Source: an uncultured Oscillospiraceae bacterium | GTDB taxonomy: Bacteria > Bacillota > Clostridia > Oscillospirales > Oscillospiraceae | Direction: 5' to 3' | Length of the DNA: 32,026 nucleotides | Assembly (NCBI GenBank): GCA_934659445.1 | Contig: CAKUHV010000005.1 | Span: forward strand, 1-32,026 | Shown here: one piece after another, positions 23,581-31,918 of the stretch | Layout: each line of letters begins with the position of its first letter | How positions within the stretch are numbered: the first letter of the stretch is position 1 | Notes under the pieces: generated by a model | The model's database searches: none | What the model saw: only the letters and a program-made list of their open reading frames with translations | What the model was told of the DNA's origin: nothing | Translations under genes and position numbers: made by a program

Positions 23581-24885
23581 TCAAAAATTTTCAAGCTCCA
23601 GTGCGAGGGACGCGAAGATCCTCGCGCCGAGCGGAATCACGCTTTCGTCTACGTCGAAATGGTCGTTGTGGTGCGCGGCCTTCAGGGGCATGCCGAAGAT
23701 AAGTTCTGTGACCTGCCCGCCGTGGGCCTGCACGTCGCGCATCATGGTGGTAACGTCCTCGCCCCCGCCGAAATCCACATCGGGCAGGATCTGATCCACG
23801 CCCTCCAGCCCGGAGAGAATGCGGATCACCCGCTCTGCAAGGGCCTTGTCGCAGTCCACATTTCCCGCCCCGCCCATAAGACGGGTCTCATAGGTGCAGC
23901 CGTACATATCCGCCGCTGCGCGGCAGACCCGCTGCGCCTCGCGCTCCATATACTCGTTCAGCTGGGCGGTGCCGCCCCGGGTCTCGATGGCCAGAACGGC
24001 CTCCGCCGGGATAACGTTCCGCCCCGTGCCCCCGTGGAAGGTGCCCACGTTGATGCGGGTGGCCCCCTCGTGGTGGCGGGAGATGGACAGCATACCCAGC
24101 GTGGCCGCGGCGGCCGCGGCGATGGCGTTGCGCCCCAGCTCCGGCGTTGCGCCGGCATGGGAGGGCACGCCGTGGAACAGCGCGTCGAATTTGGTGCTGG
24201 AGAGGAAGCCGTGGCCGCTGGCGGCCACGGAACCCACGTGCAGGCCGGGCAGAAGGCCCACGTGAGCGCCGAAGAAGTAGTCGCACTGGGAGAACAGACC
24301 GGCGGCGGTCATGCTGGCCGCGCCCCGCAGCCCCTCCTCGCCGGGCTGGAACACCAGCAGGACCTTGCCCCGCAGGCGGTCGCGGTATGCAGTGAGCAAC
24401 CGGGCGGCGCCGATGCCGATGGCGGCGTGGGCGTCGTGGCCGCAGGCGTGCATACAGGCGTGGTGGACCGAGCGGAAGCCCTGATCAGCGGGAACGTGTC
24501 CGGGGTCCTCCGTCTCCTCCACGTCGTTGCAGTCGATGTCCACCCGGATGCCGATGGTGGGGCCGGGCAGAGCCCCCTCGATCACCGTCAGGCAGCCGGT
24601 GTAGCCCCCGCGCATATCCTCCAGCAGGTCGTGGCGGTCACACTCGCTTACGGCGCGCTGCCAGCAGGAGTCAAGCGTCTCCTCGTCGGGCAGGCCCAGC
24701 ATCTTTTCCCGCACGTGCAGCTGTTTGCCCCAGCGCACAGGCAGCCCCAGCTTCTCCAGCTCGGTGATGATGCGGGCGGTGGTGCGGAACTCCGTCCAAC
24801 CGGATTCCGGATAGCGGTGCAGGTCGCGGCGCAGGGCGATCAGCTCCCGTGAGAACTGATCCATGTCGATACGGTCGAAGGTCAT
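23581..24885 (-). CDS. abgA: AbgA-like p-aminobenzoyl-glutamate hydrolase subunit
   Basis: This 434-aa M20 protein closely follows the AbgA pattern recalled from E. coli: LHRYPESGWTEFRTT, KMLGLPDEETL, GGYTGCLTVIEG, IGIRVDIDCND, MHACGHDAHAAIG (Cys148, His150, His153), FQPGEEGLRGA, STKFDALFHG, HEGATRINVGTFHGGTGRNVIP, YETRLMGGA and AAHHNDHFDVDE. In E. coli AbgA works with AbgB to cleave the folate breakdown product p-aminobenzoyl-glutamate, and AbgT imports it. Here abgT lies divergently 2 kb away, which supports the same role. No clear AbgB is present; the adjacent M20D protein is a different subtype but might substitute. Real specificity could be broader. Confidence 0.88.
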   Translation of the reverse strand: MTFDRIDMDQFSRELIALRRDLHRYPESGWTEFRTTARIITELEKLGLPVRWGKQLHVREKMLGLPDEETLDSCWQRAVSECDRHDLLEDMRGGYTGCLTVIEGALPGPTIGIRVDIDCNDVEETEDPGHVPADQGFRSVHHACMHACGHDAHAAIGIGAARLLTAYRDRLRGKVLLVFQPGEEGLRGAASMTAAGLFSQCDYFFGAHVGLLPGLHVGSVAASGHGFLSSTKFDALFHGVPSHAGATPELGRNAIAAAAAATLGMLSISRHHEGATRINVGTFHGGTGRNVIPAEAVLAIETRGGTAQLNEYMEREAQRVCRAAADMYGCTYETRLMGGAGNVDCDKALAERVIRILSGLEGVDQILPDVDFGGGEDVTTMMRDVQAHGGQVTELIFGMPLKAAHHNDHFDVDESVIPLGARIFASLALELENF

Positions 24886-24899
24886 GCTCCGCCCCCCTC

Positions 24900-26000
24900 T
24901 CAGTGAGTCAGCAGATCCAGAGCCAGCCGCGCGGTGTTGTTGAGGTTTTCGATGGTGATGTACTCGGCGGTGGTGTGCACCTTGGTCATGCCGGTGCCGA
25001 GGACCACGGACTCCAGCCCCTTCTGGTTATAGATGTTGGCATCGCTGCCGCCGCCGCCCTGGGTGATGTTGGCCTTGCAGCCCAGACGCTCGAAGGCGGC
25101 CAGCAGGGGCTTTACCGTCTCGCTTTCGGGGCTGACCCGGTAAGAGACATAGTTAGTCACGGGCTTGCAGTCCAGCTGCGCCCCGAACTGGTCGCAGGCC
25201 TGCTGCAGGCAGGACTGGATGTGGGCAGCCTGAGCGTTGAGCTTGTCAAGATCCCGGGAGCGCACCTCGGCGATCATGCTGCACCGGTCGGGCACGATGT
25301 TGGTGGCGTATTCCGCCTTGATGGTGCCGATGTTGCAGGTGGTCTCGCTGTCGATGCGCAGCAGGTTCATGCGGGCGATGGCCGCGGCCATGACCTGAAT
25401 GGCACTGATGCCCTCCTCCGGGGCAAGCCCGGCGTGGGCCCGGCGGCCGATCACGTCGGCAAAGATCTTGATCTGGCCCGGGGCCTCTACAATGACCTTG
25501 CCCACGTCGCCGCTGGAGTCGAAGATATAGGCCCGGCGGGCCTTCAGCTGGGCGCAGTCAAAGGCCTTCGCGCCCCGCATGCCGCCCTCTTCGCCGATGG
25601 AGAAGACGATCTCCGCCGGGCGGTGGCTCAGCTTGTTTTCCAGGATCACGCGCACGGCCTCCAGAATGCCGCAGACGCCGCTCTTGTCATCGCCGCCCAG
25701 AACGGTGGTGCCGTCGGAATAGATCACGCCGTCGCGGATAACGGGATTGACGCCAACGCCGGGGACCACGGTGTCCATGTGGGCGGAGAGCATGATGGGC
25801 TCCCCCTCTCCCGGCAGGCGGGCAAAGACGTTGAAGCCGTTGGAGCCGAAGGTCTCGCCGGCGCGGTCAGTGGATACCTCCAGCCCCAGGGCCGTCAGCA
25901 CCTCCACCAGCTTTTCCCCCATAGCGCGCTCGTTTCCGCTTTCGCTGTCGATCTGTACAAACTCCAGAAATTCGTTGAGAAGGCGGGTCTCGTTGATCAT
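24900..26000 (-). CDS. M20 family metallopeptidase, peptidase T-like
   Basis: This 366-aa protein has the two-zinc M20 peptidase set: LSAHMDTVVPG (His74, Asp76), LGGDDKSG (Asp104), SIGEEGGMRGAK (Glu137, Glu138), a dimerisation domain with GRRAHAGLAPEEGISAI, and a C-terminal GGGSDANIYNQKG and HTTAEYI. This resembles the PepT2/YqjE-like branch, which cleaves short peptides. The ATG has AAAGGAG 9 bases upstream. It is followed after 14 bases by the AbgA-like gene. Its place in the cluster suggests it trims di- or tripeptide moieties of imported substrates. Confidence 0.92.
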   Translation of the reverse strand: MINETRLLNEFLEFVQIDSESGNERAMGEKLVEVLTALGLEVSTDRAGETFGSNGFNVFARLPGEGEPIMLSAHMDTVVPGVGVNPVIRDGVIYSDGTTVLGGDDKSGVCGILEAVRVILENKLSHRPAEIVFSIGEEGGMRGAKAFDCAQLKARRAYIFDSSGDVGKVIVEAPGQIKIFADVIGRRAHAGLAPEEGISAIQVMAAAIARMNLLRIDSETTCNIGTIKAEYATNIVPDRCSMIAEVRSRDLDKLNAQAAHIQSCLQQACDQFGAQLDCKPVTNYVSYRVSPESETVKPLLAAFERLGCKANITQGGGGSDANIYNQKGLESVVLGTGMTKVHTTAEYITIENLNNTARLALDLLTH

Positions 26001-26056
26001 AGTCGAACTCTCCTTTCAAATTGCGGGTCAAAACGGGCGTGCGCCCGTGGTGACGC

Positions 26057-26737
26057 TCAGTTCTTGGGCTTTTCGAGGGAGTCTCCGGCGGCGAAGGACG
26101 CCTCCAGAGCGGCCTTGACGGCCGCGATGTTGAAGCTCTTTTCCTTGACGATGGGGTAAGCCTTGCGCCACTTCTTCAGATCCTGATAGGCCAGCACGCA
26201 GTCCGCGCCGGTGATGTGGATGTGGGAGGAGCCGAAGTTGTCCGCCACCACGACCAGAGGCTTTACGGCGATGCCGTTCAGGCCCCGGCGGACGAACAGG
26301 CGGTTGAGGGCCACGCAGACCTCCTCCAGCTCCGGCAGGGGGTTGGGCTGGTACCGGACCTCCTTGCCGGAGGTGAACGCCCAGCGCTGGGCGTCGGCAC
26401 TGCCGGTGACCTTCAGTCCCCACCAGAAGACCTTGACCGCGTAGACGCAGTCTCCGCTGACATGGAGGAATTCACAGGGCTGGACATCCCGCTTGGAGCG
26501 GATGGTCACGTCCAGATAGCACTCGGCCCCCGGCCCCCCCAGCTGCTTCAGCCGCTTGGCCACGCGGGCGGCGGAATCCCGGTAATTGCGGTGCCTGTTG
26601 ATCCGCCGCTGGGCCAGAACGAACACAAGGATGCCCGCCAGAACAACCAGACCGAAGTTCAGATAGTCCTGCCAGGTGTGCAGCTTCCACGCGGTGAAGC
26701 CGCCGCCGGAAAACCAGTTGCCGAAGAGTTTATCCAT
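26057..26737 (-). CDS. Membrane-anchored NERD-like protein (degenerate)
   Basis: This 226-aa protein has one N-terminal membrane helix (about 26-42) followed by a basic stretch and a soluble domain. The order DSAARVAKRLKQLG, then LDVTIRS, EFLHVSGDCVYAVKVF, GLKVTGSADAQRW, and later VCVALNRLF resembles the nuclease-related NERD domain. However, the usual Asp in the qiDhivv strand and the EvK motif are not preserved (PCEFLHV and AVKVFW), so nuclease activity is doubtful. The start was set at ATG 26737 because GGAGG lies 6-7 bases upstream; the frame is open 35 codons further but without a site. It is the first gene of the minus-strand run leading to the M20 hydrolases. The family call is tentative. 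Confidence 0.62.
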   Translation of the reverse strand: MDKLFGNWFSGGGFTAWKLHTWQDYLNFGLVVLAGILVFVLAQRRINRHRNYRDSAARVAKRLKQLGGPGAECYLDVTIRSKRDVQPCEFLHVSGDCVYAVKVFWWGLKVTGSADAQRWAFTSGKEVRYQPNPLPELEEVCVALNRLFVRRGLNGIAVKPLVVVADNFGSSHIHITGADCVLAYQDLKKWRKAYPIVKEKSFNIAAVKAALEASFAAGDSLEKPKN

Positions 26738-26911
26738 ACAATGCCTCCATGCGCGGAGAGGTCCTTCTCCCGCTTTTACATAAAAATAGCATATCTCCTG
26801 CAAAAAATAAAGGGGGAGAAATGACATTCGCCATAACGCCAAAAATTCATTTCAAAATTTTGGTAACATTGAATAAAATTTCTGGAACGCGCATCAGCTG
26901 TTAATTTTAAC

Positions 26912-26951
26912 TTGATTTTTCCCGAAAAACATGATACTGTGTGTACACAGT
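26912..26951 (+). promoter_or_regulatory. abgT promoter with palindromic operator candidate
   Basis: TTGATT (26912-26917) and GATACT (26933-26938) are possible -35 and -10 boxes with a short 15-base spacer. The perfect inverted repeat ACTGTGT-GT-ACACAGT (26936-26951) overlaps the -10 box. The 306-base divergent gap otherwise holds AT-rich sequence and no gene. The pattern resembles the 22120-22133 site. Confidence 0.5.
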
Positions 26952-27043
26952 GCATAATTCCAGTCCAGCAGCTTGTGGGAGGGCGAGAATATTGCTGACG
27001 GAAAATATGCATATCAACTTAATCTGGAGGAGGAGAAAGCAAT

Positions 27044-28618
27044 ATGCCAGAAGTAAAACTCGCTAAGAAAACCTGGTTAGACAAATTCCTGGATGTCCTC
27101 GAACGCGCCTGTAACAAGCTTCCCGTCCCCGCGATCATGTTCATTTACCTGTTCTTCATCGTCGCCATCATCAGCTGCATTTTGGGTCTGATGGGCGTCT
27201 CCGTGGTGAACCCCGCCACCGACGAGGTGGTGGCCGTACAGAACCCCATCTCTGAAGCGGGCCTTCTGTGGTTCCTGAAGAGCATGGTCACCAACTTCAC
27301 CGGCTTCGCCCCCCTGGGCCTGGTGCTGACCATGACCCTGGCCATCGGTATGTGCGAGGAGTCCGGCCTGATCGTGGCCCTCCTGAACGACAAGCTGCGT
27401 AACGTTCCCCCCAAGCTGCTGCCCTTCGTCATTGGCTTTGTGGGCACCGTGGGCAACCTGGCCTCCGACACTGCCATGGTCGTTATCCCCCCCCTGGCCG
27501 CTATCCTTTACATCGGCATCGGCAAGCACCCCCTGGTGGGTATGATCGCCGGCTACGCGGGCGCTCAGGGCGGCTTCTCCGCCAACCTGATGATCGCCGG
27601 CACCGACGCTCTGCTGCAGGGCATCACCAACAAGGTGCTGGACGGCTTCCTGGGCGAGGGTGTGTACCATGTGGACGTCACCTGTAACTGGTTCTTCATG
27701 TTTGCCTCTACCTTCATGTGCTCCATCGTCATCGGCCTGGTGTGTAACCTGCTCGTTGACAAGCGGTTCGGCGAGTATGACCGCTCCAAGGCCATGGTGG
27801 ACATCAAAGTTGAGGATGTCACCCCCGAGGAAAAGAAGGGTCTGGGCCGCGCCGGTCTGGCCATGCTGATCTATCTGGCCATCGTTCTGGTGGGCTACTT
27901 TGTGGGCCCCCTGGCCAAGATCACCGAGGACGGCAAGCGGGTGCTTGTTGGCTCCCCCCTGATCTCCAACCTGATCCCCATTCTGTTCTTCTTCTTCATC
28001 ATCCCCGGCATCGTGTTCGGGTACACCACCAAGAAGTTCCAGAGCACCAAGGACATCAACAAGGCCATGACCCACCAGATGCAGCTCATGGGCTCCTACG
28101 TCGTGTTCTGCTTCTTCTGCGGCCAGTTCAACAACCTGTTCAACTGGACCAAGCTGGGCACCGTGTTCGCCATCTCCGGCGCCGACGCCCTGTCCAAGGC
28201 GGGCTTCACCGGCTTCGGTATGATCGTCTGCATCATCCTGCTCACTGCTTTCATCAACCTGCTGGTGCCCTCCGGCTCTGCCAAGTGGGCTATCCTTGCC
28301 CCCGTGTTTGTCCCCATGCTGATCCTGCTGGGCTATCACCCCGGCTTCATCCAGCTGATCTACCGTCTGGGCGACTCCCCCACCAACGCCTTCACCCCCC
28401 TGTCTCCCTACATCTGGGTCACCCTGGGTGTGGCGCAGGCCAAGTACGACAAGGACGCCCAGATCGGCACCCTGGCCGCCGGCCTGTTCCCCATCGGCAT
28501 CGCTCTGCAGATTGCCTGGCTCATCATGCTGGGTCTGTGGATGCTGGCCGGCCTGCCCATCGGCCCCGGCGTGAGCATCGAGGTTCCCGCCGAGCTGGCT
28601 GCCCTGGTCATCCAGTAA
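27044..28618 (+). CDS. abgT: AbgT family p-aminobenzoyl-glutamate transporter
   Basis: This 524-aa membrane protein has about 11-13 hydrophobic segments and the AbgT/YdaH family signatures: LERACNKLPVPAIMFIYLF at the N-terminus, GFVGTVGNLASDTAMVVIPP, YAGAQGGFSANL, and the C-terminal NLLVPSGSAKWAILAPVFVPM and DSPTNAFTPLSPY. Family members import p-aminobenzoyl-glutamate, and some export sulfonamides. It is the only complete plus-strand gene in the window, divergent from an operon that includes an AbgA-like hydrolase. The ribosome site GGAGGAGGAG is very strong, and codon use (GCC, CTG, ATC) suggests good expression. A terminator follows closely. Confidence 0.95.
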   Translation: MPEVKLAKKTWLDKFLDVLERACNKLPVPAIMFIYLFFIVAIISCILGLMGVSVVNPATDEVVAVQNPISEAGLLWFLKSMVTNFTGFAPLGLVLTMTLAIGMCEESGLIVALLNDKLRNVPPKLLPFVIGFVGTVGNLASDTAMVVIPPLAAILYIGIGKHPLVGMIAGYAGAQGGFSANLMIAGTDALLQGITNKVLDGFLGEGVYHVDVTCNWFFMFASTFMCSIVIGLVCNLLVDKRFGEYDRSKAMVDIKVEDVTPEEKKGLGRAGLAMLIYLAIVLVGYFVGPLAKITEDGKRVLVGSPLISNLIPILFFFFIIPGIVFGYTTKKFQSTKDINKAMTHQMQLMGSYVVFCFFCGQFNNLFNWTKLGTVFAISGADALSKAGFTGFGMIVCIILLTAFINLLVPSGSAKWAILAPVFVPMLILLGYHPGFIQLIYRLGDSPTNAFTPLSPYIWVTLGVAQAKYDKDAQIGTLAAGLFPIGIALQIAWLIMLGLWMLAGLPIGPGVSIEVPAELAALVIQ

Positions 28619-28656
28619 GCCGCTCACCGCGGCAGCTGTGCCGCATCGGTACACAA

Positions 28657-28699
28657 TAAAAAGTCCCCCGTTCACTGCGGTGAACGGGGGACTTTTATA
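28657..28699. terminator. Bidirectional terminator between abgT and rlmD
   Basis: A 17-bp stem (AAAAGTCCCCCGTTCAC and its complement, loop TGCG) is flanked by A on one side and TTTTAT on the other, so it can end transcription from both convergent genes. It lies 39 bases past the abgT stop codon. Confidence 0.92.
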
Positions 28700-28754
28700 T
28701 GATCCCGATCTTTTTTGTCGTTTTCCGCACCTCTGCGGGGCGGGAGAAAATGGC

Positions 28755-30107
28755 TCACTGGCGAGTCAACAGAATGACCGTCTCGACGTGCTGGGTCCGG
28801 GGGAACAGGTCCACGCCCTGCGCCTTTACAGCTCCGTAGCCCAGCAGGGAGAAACGCTTTATATCCCGGGCCAGAGTAGCCGGATCGCAGGAGACATAGA
28901 CGATGCGCTCCGGAGCCATGCCCGCCAGAATTTCCGGCACCTCCGGGCTCAGCCCCTTCCGGGGCGGGTCCACGCAGATCACTTGGGGGCGCACCCCCTG
29001 CTGAGCCAGATGGGCGGCGATCTGTCCGGCGTCCCCGCAGAAAAATTCTGCGTTATTTACGCTGTTGCGAAGGGCGTTGGCCTTTGCGTCCTCGATGGCC
29101 TGGGGGACGACTTCCGCCCCAATGACCCTGCCCGCCCGCTGGGCCAGACACAGGGAGATGGTGCCGATGCCGCAGTACAGGTCCAGCACGGTCTCCGTCC
29201 CGGTCAGGCCGGCGTATTCCAGAGCCAGAGCGTACAGCCGCTGGGTCTGCTTCCGGTTGATCTGGAAGAAGGAGGGGACGGACAGACGGAAGGTCAGGCC
29301 GCACAGCTCCTCCTCCAGCCAGTCCCGGCCCCAGAGAGTGCGGGATTCACGGCCCAGGATCACGTTGGTGTCCTCGCGATTGCGGTTCAGCACCACGCCG
29401 ACCAGACCGCTGTGGGCGGCTTTGAGGGCGGAAACCAGCTCGTCGGCCTGGGGCAGAGCTTCACCGTTGACCACTACGCAGCACAGGGACTGGCCGCGGC
29501 TGTTGGCACGCACATAGAAGTGCCGCACCAGACCGGAGCGGGCGGCCTCGTTGTAGGGCGGGATGGCGTACCGCTCCATCCACCCCTTGAAGGCCGCCCG
29601 CAGGGCGGTGACCGCCTCCGGCTGGAGCAGACAGTCCTCCACATCCAACACATCGTGGCTGCGGCCCCGGTAGTAGCCCACAGCCAGACCGTTTTTCTCC
29701 ATGGCAACGGGGAACTGCACCTTATTTCGATAACGTTCCGTATTTTCTGCCTGTAAAATGCCGGATAGGACTACATTCGACCCGCCGATGCGGGTCAGGG
29801 CGTCCTGAATGCGGGCGGCCTTGGCCCGCAGCTCCTCCTCATAGGCCATGTGCCGGAACTGGCAGCCGCCGCACCGGCCGAAAAGAGGGCAGTCGGGGGC
29901 AAGGCGCAGGGGGGAGGGGGACAGCAGCTCCACGCCCCGGCCCCAGGCCACGGTCTTGTTCACCTTCTCCAGACGGAAGCGCCAGCGCTCCCCGGCAACA
30001 GTGCCCGGGATGAACACCACCCGGCCGTCCAGCCGGGCCACGCCCATGCCCTCGGCGGTGTAGCCGGTGATCTCTCCCTCGTGCAGGGTATTCTTTTTCC
30101 AGTCCAT
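28755..30107 (-). CDS. rlmD: 23S rRNA (uracil-C5)-methyltransferase, RlmD/RumA family
   Basis: This 450-aa enzyme has an N-terminal TRAM-like OB domain (about 8-60), the four-cysteine [4Fe-4S] site (Cys73, Cys79, Cys82 in CPLFGRCGGC, and Cys159), the PSFFQINRKQT motif, the SAM-binding LDLYCGIGT (308-316), and VDPPRKG. The catalytic loop YVSCDPATLARD carries nucleophile Cys407. It methylates C5 of specific uridines in rRNA. In Firmicutes a single enzyme (RlmCD) often modifies both U747 and U1939, so the exact target is open. The start has GGAGG. It follows brnQ after a terminator. Confidence 0.95.
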   Translation of the reverse strand: MDWKKNTLHEGEITGYTAEGMGVARLDGRVVFIPGTVAGERWRFRLEKVNKTVAWGRGVELLSPSPLRLAPDCPLFGRCGGCQFRHMAYEEELRAKAARIQDALTRIGGSNVVLSGILQAENTERYRNKVQFPVAMEKNGLAVGYYRGRSHDVLDVEDCLLQPEAVTALRAAFKGWMERYAIPPYNEAARSGLVRHFYVRANSRGQSLCCVVVNGEALPQADELVSALKAAHSGLVGVVLNRNREDTNVILGRESRTLWGRDWLEEELCGLTFRLSVPSFFQINRKQTQRLYALALEYAGLTGTETVLDLYCGIGTISLCLAQRAGRVIGAEVVPQAIEDAKANALRNSVNNAEFFCGDAGQIAAHLAQQGVRPQVICVDPPRKGLSPEVPEILAGMAPERIVYVSCDPATLARDIKRFSLLGYGAVKAQGVDLFPRTQHVETVILLTRQ

Positions 30108-30163
30108 GGCGGAACCCTCCCTATTTTCTGTAACTATACCATAAAGAAAAGGCGGCGTAAAGG

Positions 30164-30213
30164 GACAGAAAAGCGCCCCGAACCGCGGAGATCGTGCGGT
30201 TCGGGGCGTTTTT
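30164..30213 (-). terminator. Terminator after brnQ
   Basis: A 13-bp perfect stem (30174-30186 with 30196-30208) is followed by CTTTTCTGT on the minus strand and preceded by five T on the plus side. It lies 10 bases past the brnQ stop codon. Confidence 0.85.
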
Positions 30214-30222
30214 GACGAATGG

Positions 30223-31572
30223 TTACTGCTTCTTTCCGCTCATAGCGTGGAGGATCAGCCCCAGCGCCAGACCGATCAGGGCCGGGCACAGCCAGAACAG
30301 CCCCAGCTTTGCCAGCGGCAGGGTCTCCTTCAGCGTTTCGAGAACGCCGTCCAGATGGCAGGAGGTGAGCAGCCACAGGGGCAGGGAGCGGACGAAGTCG
30401 TACAGGGCGCCCACCAGAGTGAACACGGTGACGCAGACGGCTACCCTGCGGTCGTGGCCGTAGAAACGGCCGAACAGGGCCAGCAGGATCAGGGTAATGG
30501 CCAGAGGGTAGAGGAACATGAGCACGGGGGTGGAGTATTCGATGATGGTGCTCAGCCCCAGGTTGGAGAACAGGAAGGACACCCCGGTGAACACGATGGC
30601 CCAGCTGCGGTAGGACATCAGACCGGGGAACAGGTCGGCAAAGGTCTCGCCGCAGCTGGTGATCAGACCCACGGCGGTCTTCAGACAGGCCAGGGTGACC
30701 GTAGCCGCCAGAATGAACAGACCCACGTTGCCCAGATAATGCTGGGCGATCTGCGCCAGGGCGATGCCGCCGTTTTCAGAGGTCTCGAACAGGCCGCGGC
30801 TCTGCACGCCCACCACGGTGACCGCCAGATAGATCACGCCCATGAGCAGGCAGCTGAACACGCCGGCCTTCACGGTGTTGGAGGCCACGGCGTCGGGGTC
30901 CTCTACGCCCAGACCCTGAATGACCCGCACCACCACGATGCCGAAGGCCAGACCGGCCAGAATGTCCATGGTGTTGTAGCCGTCCAGGAAGCCGGCGAAG
31001 AAGGGCTGAGTGGCGTAGTCCCCGGCGGGGGCCACGGAGGAGATGGAGGCGGAGGGATTCAGCATGGCCACGATGACCAGGATCCCCAGGAATACCAGGA
31101 AGCAGGGGTTCAGGATCTTGCCGACCCAGGTGAGGATCTTGCCGGGATACAGGGAGAACAGCAGGGCGGCAATGAAGAAGGCCAGGGTGAACAGGAACAG
31201 ATACAGCCGGGCATGGCCCTCGGGCAGGATGTGCTCCAGCCCCACGGTGTAAGAGGTGGTGGCGCAGCGGGGGATGGCGAAGAAGGGCCCGATGGTCAGG
31301 TACAGGGCGCAGGTGAAGAACATGGAATAGGGCTTGCCCACCTTAGAGGCCAGCTCGTACAGGCCGCTGCTGCGGCTGATGCCCAGAGCGGCCACGGCCA
31401 GCAGGGGCAGGCCTGCGCCGGTGACCAGAAAGCCGATGATGGCCGGCCAGAAGCTGTTGCCGGCCAGCTGGCCCATATGGACGGGGAAGATCAGGTTGCC
31501 GGCGCCGAAGAACATGCCGAAGAGCATGCTGGCCACATACACATATTCCTTAAAAGTCAGTTTCCGCTTCAT
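30223..31572 (-). CDS. brnQ: Branched-chain amino acid carrier BrnQ (LIVCS family)
   Basis: This 449-aa protein has about 12 membrane helices and the BrnQ signatures: FGMFFGAGNLIFPVHMGQLAG near the N-terminus, PFFAIPRCATTSYTVGLEH, FLDGYNTMDILAGLAFG, and a mid-protein EDPDAVASNTVKAG. It imports leucine, isoleucine and valine with sodium or protons. The ATG has AAAGGAC. The gene has a 5' leader of about 255 bases with a 32-codon upstream frame and nested inverted repeats, suggesting translational or attenuation control. Confidence 0.95.
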   Translation of the reverse strand: MKRKLTFKEYVYVASMLFGMFFGAGNLIFPVHMGQLAGNSFWPAIIGFLVTGAGLPLLAVAALGISRSSGLYELASKVGKPYSMFFTCALYLTIGPFFAIPRCATTSYTVGLEHILPEGHARLYLFLFTLAFFIAALLFSLYPGKILTWVGKILNPCFLVFLGILVIVAMLNPSASISSVAPAGDYATQPFFAGFLDGYNTMDILAGLAFGIVVVRVIQGLGVEDPDAVASNTVKAGVFSCLLMGVIYLAVTVVGVQSRGLFETSENGGIALAQIAQHYLGNVGLFILAATVTLACLKTAVGLITSCGETFADLFPGLMSYRSWAIVFTGVSFLFSNLGLSTIIEYSTPVLMFLYPLAITLILLALFGRFYGHDRRVAVCVTVFTLVGALYDFVRSLPLWLLTSCHLDGVLETLKETLPLAKLGLFWLCPALIGLALGLILHAMSGKKQ

Positions 31573-31599
31573 ATTGATCGTGTCCTTTCATAAAAGAGA

Positions 31600-31653
31600 G
31601 ATGGTCATTGATACAGGAAAAGGGGAGCATAGTTCCCCTCCATAATGACCATC
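31600..31653 (-). promoter_or_regulatory. Nested inverted repeats in the brnQ leader (attenuator candidate)
   Basis: Outer 10-base arms (31600-31609 and 31644-31653) enclose an inner hairpin AGGGGA/TCCCCT (31621-31626 with 31634-31639) that is followed on the minus strand by CTTTTCC. The stop codon of the upstream frame lies inside the outer arm, so ribosomes translating it would disrupt both structures. No T-box motif is seen. Confidence 0.45.
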
Positions 31654-31703
31654 CGCCCTGTCACTTCCAAAGCGGTGCGCTCAGACGTGATCATGGCGTG
31701 CAT
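31605..31703 (-). CDS. Possible 32-residue leader peptide upstream of brnQ
   Basis: An open frame of 32 codons starts at ATG 31703 behind AAGGAGGGG (ideal spacing) and ends at TGA 31605, 32 bases before the brnQ ATG. The peptide begins MHAMITSERTAL and ends APLFLYQ. It contains two Val, two Ile and three Leu but no run of them, so classical leucine or isoleucine attenuation is not obvious. The ribosome site is stronger than that of brnQ. It overlaps the nested hairpins at 31600-31653. It may be a regulatory upstream frame or a small protein; I know no homologue. Confidence 0.5.
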   Translation of the reverse strand: MHAMITSERTALEVTGRMVIMEGNYAPLFLYQ

Positions 31704-31834
31704 ACGGATCCCCTCCTTAATCAAGACACGGCCCTTTCCGGGCCGGCGATATCCGCAGGGCGCCGGGCGCCCCCTCAGCGGGACAGCTGCTTCTTTACAG
31801 GGAAAAAGTCGAAGGATATCGAACGGTATTTCTT

Positions 31835-31863
31835 ATAATAACATAAGAAAATCAAAAATACAA
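31835..31863 (-). promoter_or_regulatory. brnQ promoter
   Basis: TTGTAT (31863-31858) and TATTAT (31840-31835) have a 17-base spacer on the minus strand in an AT-rich stretch. The predicted start near 31828 gives a long leader. The insertion sequence at 31910 begins about 46 bases upstream of the -35 box. Confidence 0.65.
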
Positions 31864-31918
31864 TCACCCGGAAAAGTTTTTTGCGATAAAAATAGGTCCC
31901 GCGCAGCTTTGAACCGCA

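Noticed and set aside
26936..26951. LexA (SOS) box at abgT
   Set aside because: The CTGT...ACAG arms recall the E. coli LexA site, but the spacing is wrong and Firmicutes LexA recognises a different motif.
27077..28675. A minus-strand open frame of 532 codons
   Set aside because: It is the antisense shadow of abgT, rich in Gly, His, Asp and Gln with no recognisable motif.
31573..31828. T-box riboswitch for brnQ
   Set aside because: The conserved T-box sequence (AGGGTGG-N-ACCGCG type) is not present on the minus strand of the leader.
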